From the NCBI GenBank assembly GCA_946545645.1, contig CAMNNQ010000184.1, positions 1 through 41,492 on the forward strand: 41,492 nt of DNA. Direction: 5' to 3'. The DNA is from an uncultured Clostridia bacterium (GTDB taxonomy: Bacteria > Bacillota > Clostridia > Oscillospirales > Ruminococcaceae). This document shows, piece after piece, positions 1 to 8,800 of this stretch. The first letter of the stretch is position 1, and each line of letters starts with the position of its first letter. A model generated the notes under the pieces. That model saw only the letters and a program-made list of their open reading frames with translations. It made no database searches and was not told the origin of the DNA. The position numbers were made by a program, and so were the translations under genes.

Positions 1-394
1 TGTCGATAACCACAAGGCAAAGGTCAGGATGTTCCGACTTGAAGCTCACAATCTGCTCCTCCAGTCCGCTGCCGAGAGTGTCAGCTTTCAGTGCGAAGAA
101 CAGCTTGTCCGAGGGGTCATCGGTGAGTTCATAGAGGCGGTTCTGTATGCGCTGGTAGCTGTCCTCCAGACAGAAATACAGTGCCGAGCCCTGCAAGGTA
201 TGTCGGTCAAAGAGCTTTTCGCCTTTCGCAACTGCAAGGCAAAGCTCCAGCGCAAGCCACGATTTTCCTACCTTCGGCGACCCTGCCAGCAGATACAGCC
301 CCTGTGCAAACAGCCCGTCCACAACGAACACCGTAGGTTTGTAGAGCGTGGTCATGATCTCCTCGCTTGATTTTGTGATCAGATCTGTCATCAT
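1..394 (-). CDS. RepA-like AAA ATPase, N-terminal part (runs off the left edge)
   Basis: This is the first 131 codons of a minus-strand gene cut by the window edge. The translation shows a Walker A motif GSPKVGKS at about residues 38-45, the segment ALYFCLEDSYQRIQNRL at about 71-87, and a Walker B strand LCLVVID at about 125-131. That pattern matches the RepA-type hexameric helicase/AAA_25 family found on plasmids and integrative elements. Two adjacent ATG codons (394 and 391) follow an AAAGGAG ribosome site; the second, 7 nt away, is the better-placed start. The repeat-rich region upstream fits a mobile-element replication or maintenance module. The C-terminal half is not visible, so helicase activity is inferred from family. 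A plus-strand open frame over the same bases is a shadow. Confidence 0.75.
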   Translation of the reverse strand, partial: MMTDLITKSSEEIMTTLYKPTVFVVDGLFAQGLYLLAGSPKVGKSWLALELCLAVAKGEKLFDRHTLQGSALYFCLEDSYQRIQNRLYELTDDPSDKLFFALKADTLGSGLEEQIVSFKSEHPDLCLVVID

Positions 395-439
395 ATCACT
401 CCTTTGTTTTTTGCCGCCCGGAGACGGCTATGTAATTTG

Positions 440-934
440 CCCTCTACTATAGAGGGACTGGGAGAGGTGTTTTGAGGGGGTGTTTCATAGAATATTTACA
501 ACTATCCTCCGTTTTGCACAAGTCAAGATATTTCTGCTTATGCACTTTCACAACAGTTTCTTTGTTATCCCCCTCTACTATAAAGGGACTGAGAGAGGCA
601 TTTTTACCACCCGTTTCATAAAAGATTTTCATTTTTCTTTTCACTTGTATCGGTAAGATTCCGGGCTTTTAACATCACTTTTTTCTTTGCAGATCTTGTT
701 TTTCTGCGTTATGCACAGCCAATGATATATTTGATTATGCACTTTCACAACAGTTTCCATGTTGTACCCCTCTACTATAGAGGCAGTGGGAAAGGGCTTT
801 TGAGAGGGGTGTTGGCTGAATTTGTAACCATTTTTGTATGGATGCACAATTCCGTTATGCTCAAACTGTACAAATTCACAGATACAAATTAATCCCTCTA
901 CTATAAAGAGACAGAGAATGCCACTTTGAGGGGG
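440..934. repeat. Four dispersed copies of a ~41-bp palindrome-containing motif
   Basis: Copies begin at 440, 571, 768 and 894. Each opens with CCCTCTACTATA followed by a degenerate tail (AGAGGGACTGGGAGAGG in copy 1) and, in copies 1, 3 and 4, a G-rich end (TTTTGAGGGGG in copy 1). In copy 1 the first 17 bases form a perfect inverted repeat, CCCTCTA/TAGAGGG around CTA; the other copies each break the right arm by one or two bases. A 23-bp sequence beginning TTATGCACTTTCACAAC occurs identically at 538-560 and 735-757, just before copies 2 and 3. Short minus-strand open frames here translate the same repeats (shared ETVVKVH) and are probably not genes. Iterons of the neighbouring RepA-like module or a miniature intergenic repeat family are both possible. 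Confidence 0.7.
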
Positions 935-1160
935 ATTTGATAAAAATATCCCTACCAATTCGTTACGCACCTCTTTTCAGCCGTTTGCAGGAGCATAGCT
1001 TTTTGCTGTTGGGTATCTGTCTGATACGGTCTGCGCTGTTGGCTGCGTTCCGCTGCAATTCTTTTCTTCACTTGTATCGGTAAGATGCAGGGGCTTTGTT
1101 AACCCTGTTTCATAGATTGTTTACAAGTGTTCTCTGTATTGCACAAGGCAGAGCTTCTGT
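481..1160. repeat. Second set of paired repeats flanking the iterated motifs
   Basis: Two further pairs are visible. TCACTTGTATCGGTAAGAT occurs at 641-659 and 1068-1086. A degenerate stretch starting TGTTTCATAGA, continuing through TTTACAA and a TTGCACAA core, starts at 481 and again at 1106. The short word TGCACAA or its complement recurs several times between 500 and 1550. Nothing else coding is convincing between 395 and 1194. Confidence 0.5.
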
Positions 1161-1194
1161 TTTCAGACACCTTGACGAAATATTTACACACAAC

Positions 1195-1227
1195 AAAAAA
1201 TCCTTCCTCCGTTTCCGGAAGAAGGAT
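1195..1227 (-). terminator. Rho-independent terminator, minus strand
   Basis: ATCCTTC (1200-1206) pairs with GAAGGAT (1221-1227), and TCCG pairs with CGGA inside it. Read on the minus strand, the hairpin is followed by a run of T (A run at 1195-1199). It is the first recognisable terminator downstream of the CRISPR array, and it also closes the short unit that starts near 1388. Confidence 0.75.
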
Positions 1228-1388
1228 CGATAATTCATTATTCTGTTTCTGCCGAGTACGGAGACCAAAGCGTGTTCAAGCGGGCGCAGTTATCCCGTCT
1301 GATCTTAACGCGATATGTGGTGATGGTAGTACACACAGCCGGAGCTGCGGTCTCCTTCTACTCAGTTTGATATGGTCCTTTTGAACCT
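1195..1388 (-). ncRNA. Candidate short transcript between a consensus promoter and a terminator
   Basis: A consensus promoter (1395-1423) and the terminator at 1195-1227 delimit an about 190-nt minus-strand transcript. It contains AAGGAGA at 1351-1357, then a 32-codon frame from a GTG at 1336 to a TAA ending at 1238, beginning VCTTITTYRVKIRR. The 14-nt gap between the ribosome site and the GTG is long, so translation is doubtful. It may be a small RNA, a leader RNA for the mobile-element genes to its left, or a small-protein gene. I do not recognise it. Confidence 0.35.
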
Positions 1389-1394
1389 GATTAT

Positions 1395-1423
1395 ATTATA
1401 TAATCTGCTCTGCCCTGTGTCAA
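1395..1423 (-). promoter_or_regulatory. Consensus promoter of the short unit at 1195-1388
   Basis: On the minus strand TTGACA (1423-1418), 17 bp, TATAAT (1400-1395): an exact match to the housekeeping sigma consensus with ideal spacing. It lies about 180 bp beyond the old end of the CRISPR array. The rest of the array-distal flank (1424-1606) holds no recognisable gene. Confidence 0.7.
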
Positions 1424-1606
1424 TGCTCTGAGATCAAGTTTGGATGAATGCACAACGGTCATTCCAAAATAGAACGTGTATTCGTTTTTAACAATAGCTA
1501 ACCGACTCATACAACAGGAATACGAAGTCTGAGGCGGTTGTGCATTTTGACGTGAAACGAGAATGATGTGACTATACATTAGATGTATCTTCTGCAAGCC
1601 GATTGA

Positions 1607-3887
1607 GTTTTACTACCCTATAAAATTACACTACTCTCAAACATTGGCAATGTCACATTGAAGATAACTATTGTTTTACTACCCTATAAAATTACACTAC
1701 TCTCAAACATAATATTGTTTTCTCACCTCTCCTTTATAGTTTTACTACCCTACACAATTACACTACTCTCAAACGATTTTGCGCGGGTCGTCAGATGTGG
1801 TATAGTTTTACTACCCTACACAATTACACTACTCTCAAACTGCAGCCCCGCAAAAACCTTTTTACTTTTGTTTTACTACCCTATAAAATCACACTACTCT
1901 CAAACGCTGTCCTGAGGCTCAACCAGCGCCACATGGTTTTACTACCCTATAAAATCACACTACTCTCAAACAAGATCTGCCTTGTCCTTCTTGGCGGCGC
2001 TGTTTTGCTACCCTATAAAATCACACTACTCTCAAACGGGGGTAGAAAGGCAAGTTATAAACCTTGAGTTTTACTACCCTATAAAATTACACTACTCTCA
2101 AACCACTACCCCTAAAATCAAAAAATTCTAAAAGTTTTACTACCCTATAAAATTACACTACTCTCAAACTTGAAAGATTTGCCGAAAGATTTTTTATACG
2201 TTTTACTACCCTATAAAATTACACTACTCTCAAACGAGGGCTTTGTGTTCGGATGCAAGCGGCTGGTTTTACTGCCCTATAAAATTACACTACTCTCAAA
2301 CGGTATCGTCGGGGGTATGTTCTTGAGAGACGTTTTACTACCCTATAAAATCACACTACTCTCAAACAGTGTGGGGAACTGCCGGATCTCCCTTGGGTTT
2401 TACTACCCTATAAAATTACACTACTCTCAAACGATCCAGACGTCGAGGTGCTTGTTCGCCTTGTTTTACTACCCTATAAAATCACACTACTCTCAAACTA
2501 ATCTTAAGCTCTTCGACGAAGACCTCTTGTTTTACTACCCTATAAAATCACACTACTCTCAAACGCTATGGATCATCGCTATCAGGATCTCAGTGTTTTA
2601 CTACCCTATAAAATCACACTACTCTCAAACCAGCGGCTGTAATTCCTCTCTGTAGCTGTTGTTTTACTACCCTATAAAATCACACTACTCTCAAACGCAA
2701 GGAGTGATTTTAAAATGAATGGAAAGTTTTACTACCCTATAAAATCACACTACTCTCAAACAAAAGACATAGTAGCACATAATGACTTTGCGTTTTACTA
2801 CCCTATAAAATCACACTACTCTCAAACAATTGTTATAGTCAATCGTTGTTAAGTCCCGTTTTACTACCCTATAAAATCACACTACTCTCAAACTTTACCT
2901 CAAATGTTCTGTTGAATTCTATCGTTTTACTACCCTATAAAATCACACTACTCTCAAACTGCGCTCCAACTGTAAGTAGTTTTAACATTGTTTTACTACC
3001 CTATAAAATCACACTACTCTCAAACGCGCTGTACCATTCGTCTCTTGTCGCACAGTTTTACTACCCTATAAAATCACACTACTCTCAAACGATATATCGT
3101 TATGAGGAACAGGCTTTTATGTTTTACTACCCTATAAAATCACACTACTCTCAAACGTATCGTGACAGAATTGTTCAGAATGACGGAGTTTTACTACCCT
3201 ATAAAATCACACTACTCTCAAACCTTGTAGGTGAGGTCGTTCATGGTCGTTTCAGTTTTACTACCCTATAAAATCACACTACTCTCAAACGTTATACTAT
3301 AGATCATCTCCATCTAAACTGTTTTACTACCCTATAAAATCACACTACTCTCAAACGAATACCTTCGGGAGATATCGAGAATTTCCGTTTTACTACCCTA
3401 TAAAATCACACTACTCTCAAACGCTATTGTCCTTTTAGCTCTCGTAGCTCCTAGTTTTACTACCCTATAAAATCACACTACTCTCAAACACAAAGCGCAA
3501 TATAAACGGGCACCGCGCAGTTTTACTACCCTATAAAATCACACTACTCTCAAACGGCCTGGGAGTCGGTTTTGATGGCTTTCTAGTTTTACTACCCTAT
3601 AAAATCACACTACTCTCAAACGCGCTGCTGGACCTTATCGGTAAAACCGTAAGTTTTACTACCCTATAAAATCACACTACTCTCAAACTATTTACATTCC
3701 TGCAGTAGTCCATCTTCGAGTTTTACTACCCTATAAAATCACACTACTCTCAAACGAAGTCCGGCGGCTGATTTTTACGACGACAGTTTTACTACCCTAT
3801 AAAATCACACTACTCTCAAACTTATCGGACTTACCAGAAGAGGAAACAAGGGTTTTACTACCCTATAAAATCACACTACTCTCAAAC
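1607..3887 (-). CRISPR. Type II-A CRISPR array, 35 repeats and 34 spacers
   Basis: The 36-bp repeats read GTTTTACTAC...CTCTCAAAC on the plus strand, so crRNA sense (minus) begins GTTTGAGAG. First repeat 1607-1642, last 3852-3887. Spacers are 29-31 bp, mostly 30. The leader is at the right end beside csn2. The 22 leader-proximal repeats (from 2463) are identical. The old end is variable: repeat base 21 is T in repeats 1, 2, 8-11 and 13, and C in 5-7, 12 and 14-35. Repeats 3 and 4 (1739, 1805) share a CTACACAATTAC variant. Repeat 7 (2002) has G at base 6 and repeat 11 (2266) has G at base 9. Open frames that translate VLLPYKITLLSN repeatedly across the array are artefacts. Spacer targets cannot be judged here. 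Confidence 0.99.
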
Positions 3888-3978
3888 CTCAAATCTTGAG
3901 ATAATGACACTACTCATCAGTGTGATTTCATAGGGCTTTGTGTATATTATACAATGTAATAGGCAAAAAGTCAATGAT
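3888..3978 (-). promoter_or_regulatory. CRISPR leader with leader-anchoring sequence and anti-repeat segment
   Basis: The 91 bp between the csn2 stop and the first repeat. Directly abutting the repeat, the minus strand ends in ATTTGAG (3888-3894), the same heptamer known in Streptococcus pyogenes as the leader-anchoring sequence that directs Cas1-Cas2/Csn2/Cas9 spacer integration. Further in, the leader transcript contains CCCTATGAAATCACACT (3919-3935 on the opposite strand), complementary to 17 nt of the repeat with a single G-U pair, and then TCTCAA, complementary to the next part of the repeat. Confidence 0.85.
3946..3974 (-). promoter_or_regulatory. Promoter of the pre-crRNA, inside the leader
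   Basis: Minus strand TTGACT (3974-3969), 17 bp, TATAAT (3951-3946). Predicted start near 3939, about 50 nt before the first repeat. The -35 lies within a few bases of the csn2 stop codon, so the array can be transcribed alone as well as by read-through from the cas operon. Confidence 0.85.
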
Positions 3979-4647
3979 TCAGATGATGCACATATCCTTG
4001 TCAATAATAACAACATCTTCTTTCGTCAGACGGCTGTGTTCGCAGTTTTCTATACATATAAGCGGAAGTTTATTCAATATTGCGCTCTCAAAAAACTGTT
4101 CGGTCTGCTTGTCGGTCAGATAGCTGCGCAAATTGACTGTTATGAACACCCTGATCCCTTTTATCTCTCTGGATACTATCATATATTCAAGCAGCTTTTC
4201 TGGTAAACTCATTTCACGATCATCAAATCGTAGATCAAACATTTTCAGGATTCCTGAAATATCTTCCGGTCTGGTGATCGACAGTTCATAATCACTTTCT
4301 TCCGTCAGCTTATACAGATAGTGAGAAACAAAAGCTATCATTTCATTTGTTGATTGATACATTTTTTCATCGACTGCTTTTTGTTTGAATTCTGAGTAGA
4401 GTTTACCGATCAGATCTTTCTGATTCACCGTGAACGGAACAAACTGAGTTATCATATCGGCACTTTTGCGAAGCTCCATTGGCTGATAATCTTCGGATAA
4501 AACAAAGTAACCTGCTTCACTGTCAAGCTGAGATCTTATGTCGGTTATCAAACTAAAGAAAGTATGCGGCTCCTCGATTATTAGTGAAAAAATCTTATGC
4601 TCTTTTATTTCATAGCAGATGCAGGCAGGCGGATATGCTATCATCAT
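3979..4647 (-). CDS. csn2: CRISPR-associated protein Csn2
   Basis: 222 residues, the usual size for Csn2, the type II-A signature adaptation protein: a ring-shaped tetramer that binds DNA ends and acts with Cas1-Cas2 and Cas9 in spacer capture. The C-terminal half shows the typical pattern, with LPEKLLEYM, then FITVNLRSYLTD, then LPLICIENCE and a final VVIIDKDMCII. Its ATG overlaps the cas2 stop by 4 nt, so translation is coupled. The stop lies at the leader edge. Csn2 places the locus in subtype II-A rather than II-C. Subfamily assignment within Csn2 is not attempted. Confidence 0.95.
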   Translation of the reverse strand: MMIAYPPACICYEIKEHKIFSLIIEEPHTFFSLITDIRSQLDSEAGYFVLSEDYQPMELRKSADMITQFVPFTVNQKDLIGKLYSEFKQKAVDEKMYQSTNEMIAFVSHYLYKLTEESDYELSITRPEDISGILKMFDLRFDDREMSLPEKLLEYMIVSREIKGIRVFITVNLRSYLTDKQTEQFFESAILNKLPLICIENCEHSRLTKEDVVIIDKDMCII

Positions 4648-4964
4648 ATGATCACCAGCCTTTCATCGTTGTCAATAACATCACTTATAAAGCTGCCGGT
4701 AATAAACTCCATTCTCTGAAATTGCTTTTCTGTGACATTGAGTACTTGAACAAGTCCTTCCGGCGGACGGTTGTTCCTTATAATGCTCAGTACGGAATCT
4801 GCTGCTGTTTGGTTGATTACCATTCTGCAATATACTGATTCCTGAAGCATTATAAATCCGTTTTTGATAAGCAGTTTTCTGAAACGGTTATAGTCTCTTC
4901 GGTTTTGACCGGTCACAACCGGAAGATCAAAAAATACAAACATCCTCATAAACCTGTAGCTCAC
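4644..4964 (-). CDS. cas2: CRISPR-associated endonuclease Cas2
   Basis: 106 residues, normal for type II Cas2. The N-terminal strand RMFVFFDLP places the conserved aspartate at residue 13, followed by a ferredoxin-like fold pattern. A Cas2 dimer bridges two Cas1 dimers in the spacer integrase; its nuclease activity is not needed for adaptation in studied systems. It overlaps cas1 upstream and csn2 downstream by 4 nt each, so the three adaptation genes are made together in the cas9 operon. The C-terminus (VIDNDERLVII) resembles other II-A Cas2 tails. Confidence 0.95.
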   Translation of the reverse strand: MSYRFMRMFVFFDLPVVTGQNRRDYNRFRKLLIKNGFIMLQESVYCRMVINQTAADSVLSIIRNNRPPEGLVQVLNVTEKQFQRMEFITGSFISDVIDNDERLVII

Positions 4965-5851
4965 TTTTCGTTCCTGCCTTTAAAAGAGTAGAATAATATC
5001 TTTGATGCGTCGTTGTCATTCAGTGCGTCAAACACACTTCTGCAGTAAATCTTTATAGCATTGCAGAGGTACTGCTCGGTATCGTTGATATATACCTTTG
5101 AATTCAATAGCGAGACAAGAATATGCTTTTCATCTTTATCAAACTTTTTAAACCCGTTTTTTACCACACATCTATCAATTATCACTCTGTAGGGCTCCAT
5201 CAGATCACACGATAAATTGAAATGATTAAACATATTGCTGTGAAACAAACCCAGCTGGGTGACATATCCGTGAGCTGTAATTTCCCGATTAAAGCATGAC
5301 AGTATAATGCTATAACCGTAATTTAGTGCCGCATTTGTCACACAGTCATAGCTGCGGGTAAAGTCCTTTCCGAACAAGGCGTTGAAATAAACCTTGGCTG
5401 CGTGTCCCTCCCGATTTGAGACATCACCGATTTCAATTTCCTCTATGTATCCTTTCAGCATCGCAGCTTCTGAGCTTTTGCCCAAGTCTTCAAGATGATC
5501 GGTCTGCTTGCGGATCTTCTCTGCAATTATCTCCGACCATATACAGGCTTTTATTTCATCCTTCCATTTTATCTGTTTCCTGAGTTTGGCAGAAGTATCG
5601 TGGCTGCCGTAGATGGAAACGAGTTCGCAGGAAGGGTCTCTTTTCTCATCACAGAAAATGACTTTGATCTTTTTCTCGTTAAGCGCTGCAATAAGGCAGC
5701 CTGTGATCGAAACTGCAGTGTTTTCAAGGATGAGAACCGCGATCTCATCAAGAATGATCTTCTTGATTTCATCCTCGGTTCTCACCACAAGATACCCCGT
5801 TTTCATATCAAGCTTGGCTCTTTTGGATATAACAACCGTTCTCCAGCTCAT
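4961..5851 (-). CDS. cas1: CRISPR-associated integrase Cas1
   Basis: 296 residues, matching type II Cas1. The metal-binding catalytic residues are in place: E148 in SNREGHAAKVYF, H204 in GLFHSN and E219 in CDLMEPYR. Cas1 with Cas2 cuts and joins new spacers at the leader-repeat junction. The start ATG overlaps the cas9 stop (ATGA), and the stop overlaps the cas2 start by 4 nt. The very end (FYSFKGRNEK) is charged. No frame damage is visible, so the adaptation module appears functional. Confidence 0.97.
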   Translation of the reverse strand: MSWRTVVISKRAKLDMKTGYLVVRTEDEIKKIILDEIAVLILENTAVSITGCLIAALNEKKIKVIFCDEKRDPSCELVSIYGSHDTSAKLRKQIKWKDEIKACIWSEIIAEKIRKQTDHLEDLGKSSEAAMLKGYIEEIEIGDVSNREGHAAKVYFNALFGKDFTRSYDCVTNAALNYGYSIILSCFNREITAHGYVTQLGLFHSNMFNHFNLSCDLMEPYRVIIDRCVVKNGFKKFDKDEKHILVSLLNSKVYINDTEQYLCNAIKIYCRSVFDALNDNDASKILFYSFKGRNEK

Positions 5852-8800
5852 AGTTCTAATAAATTGACGGACTTTTTCTCTATAAGTCCAGTTGGAGATT
5901 GATCGATGATACGAATATCCTTTCTGCCTTTTGTTTTTGTAATATCTGAGTTTAATGTAATAACACCCGCTTGGCCGCTTTCTCCGATAAGTTTCAGATC
6001 ACAGCCTGTTGAACGTCCTGTTTTTAGAACCGATATTACATTAAATATAGCGACAGTCTGTTCGGTAAGTGAAAGATTCTTGAAGACTTCAAATCCTTTT
6101 TTGATCTTCTTGCCAATTCCTCCCAGCATTACACTAAAAGGTTTTTTATCAAGTTTTTCAATTAGTTTAGAATATAATGCGCAATTCTGCGAACATGATA
6201 ATCCCGGATACGATTCGGCGGTCCTGGTTTTATCAGTTTTGTATTTGCCAACAAATGACGAAACTGTTTTGATGTAATCTGCGCTTTCTTTGTCCATTAT
6301 CAGTGATGCGGCAGATGCTAATACCAAAGTCCTGCCAAGATTGGATTTCTGCACTATATTGCATCTGAATCCGTCAATATCAAGCATAGCATTGATTTTG
6401 ACAAGTCTGTCATTGAATGGGAAAGAGAGATCGCAACTATCAACGGATTTGGATAGTATCACGTTTAATTGTTCTTTGGCGTAATCTGCTGCAAATTCTG
6501 TACTCTCTGAATATCTCTTCGCATACATTAATTCCACAGGAATAAAAACAACAGAATCCATGTATTTGACCAACGAGAACAAAGATGCGGTTTTATTGTT
6601 GTATCCACCGTAGACCGAAGAATCAAGTCCCTTCTTTCTCGGGACAAGTCCTTCATTTTTCTTTTTGGGCATTTGATCAAACAGTCCGCCCTTTCGCTTA
6701 TAGGCATACCTCACATAACGGATGCTGTTTTTCAACATCATTCTTCTTACAATCTCAAAAGACTCATTCGGGTCCCATGCTGTAATGCCATTTCTCTTGA
6801 CAGGGCGAGTCAACAATCCCGTTTGTTTTCCGTCAGCATCCTTTTTAAACATTTTAAGCGAATAACGTTCTCCACTTTTGATAAAGTTCAGCGGGTCTTT
6901 GGTGAAACGTGTGTTGTAAACATTGCCCATAACGATATTAAGATAAGCATCCTTTGCATGGTGAAGATCGTTGATCTCGCGGCACTTGAGCATATCCATC
7001 TCCTGACGGAATTCAGAAGTCAATCCTGCTTTGACATATACAAGCTCCGAATCAGGACAGAGTTCCTTGATGATAGTTGCCGCCGCTTTTGTTGACTGTC
7101 TTGTTTCTACAAGCTGTCTTGCAATGAATCCAGCAAGTTCGTCATCAGTAAATGATGCGTTCCTTGTAAGACGCTGATACTTTTTATCGCTGATAAGTCC
7201 TTTGGCGCGAAGGCTTTGCCATAATCCGTGCATCCTGTTCCGTATCTCGGCTTTTATAGGATAGGTATCGCTTTTTTCGCCGTTTGCTTCCGATTCTACA
7301 AGGACTTTGTTATCCAAGCTGTCATCTTTAACTCTTGCCTGCGGCCAGATATGGTCTATGTTATAAAAAGCATCGTTTCCAATCTTGTCAAAATCAATGG
7401 CGTTGCCGGTATACATACATCTTCCAAGCTGCATGAAATACAGGTAATACTTCTCGCTTCTCAGCTTTCCGTCATCGATCAAAGCAAGCTTATGTTCAAG
7501 ATCTGCAAGATGCTCGGCATCAACTATCTCTTTTGCCTTAGCAAACAGCCCCGATATCTTCTCTTTTCTGGATTCAGTACGTTTTCCTTTATTTTTTTCA
7601 TCGGGTTCACGTGCCATTTCAATAAAAATCTTATCAGGATCTTTCCCGATAATGCTCTTTATATCTTTAACTATATCAAGAGTTCTGTTTATAGAACGTC
7701 TGACTGCCGTCGGTACATACATTTCTTTCAATCTGTCGCTTACTGACAGATTGTGTTCAGGATCGGAGTACCACTCGGTATTGAGAGCATTTATCCTGTC
7801 GATATACTTATACTTTGAACCGAGCAGCTGCATAAGGTTTTCATTGCTGTTCCAAAGTCTTGAAATGATATTGTTTTCGCTGATAACTTCTCCCGTGCTG
7901 CTGTCTGTCTCATATACTTCTTCCAGCAGTCTGCGGGATAATCTTCCGTAATCCTGATAACGCAGCTTTGCGATATACTTTACATTTTCGTCGGAAAGAT
8001 TCGGATACTCTTGACCAAGCCACAGCTTCAGCCTCTTGATGTCTGTTGTAACAGTAACACGTTCAATGATGTTTTCAACATCGGCTTCTGACAGAGAACC
8101 GTTGTTTATCAGATCTTTGAAATCATGATATGATCTCAGAGATGATTTAACAGAAGTATCTATTCCACCAAGTGATTGATCCTTTCTCATTTCACCACAG
8201 GACAGCAAAAGTGATGCAATCATCTTAACGGTGACTCTGCGCTTATTCATAAACAGCTCGGAATATATTTTCTGCTTTGCATCAACAGATATATTATTGC
8301 CGTCAACAGTAATATTGTTTATCTCATTGAGTACGGAATATTTACAGTACAGTAGCGAATTCTTCGGAAGCACTTCCTCACTTGCGAGATATGTACACTT
8401 ACTGGTCATATTCCGAATAAACCTATTTTCTGTTTCTTCAAGATCTATAAGCTTCTCATAGTTCCACGGCAAGATACGTCCTTCGGCTTTTCTTTTCATC
8501 CAAGCGAATTTGCTCTTCTCCTTGCCGACAAGAGGGCCTACATAGTAGGGAATACGGAATTCCATAATGGATAGTATCTTATCTGCAACAGCGCCGTCCT
8601 CATCTTTTTCATTAAGAAACGGGAGATACTTACTTGCATTATCAAGTATGCACTTCATCTCATAATAATACAGCTGATACGGAATTACGCGGTTATCGGT
8701 GTTGACCTGCTTTGGACATAATGACTTGTTTTCACATCTTTGGATCAGATAGTCAAGGGTGTCTTTATCAGAGTTGTCACATTCTATCTTTCCAATATAT

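Noticed and set aside
447-970. Two minus-strand frames (65 and 109 codons) with IVEG-ETVVKVH similarity
   Set aside because: The shared peptide simply reflects the nucleotide repeats, and no ribosome sites or coding character are seen outside them. Kept as repeats.
1534-1553. 14-nt identity (GTTGTGCATTTTGA) between the array-distal flank and a tracrRNA hairpin
   Set aside because: Considered as a second tracrRNA remnant, but no anti-repeat or terminator accompanies it, and TGCACAA-type words are frequent in this flank. Probably chance.
1391-1597. 68-codon minus-strand frame next to the array trailer
   Set aside because: It runs across a consensus promoter, has no ribosome site and no family resemblance.
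1658-3271. Plus-strand open frames of 85-161 codons repeating VLLPYKITLLSN
   Set aside because: They are translations of the CRISPR repeats through variable spacers, with no ribosome sites.
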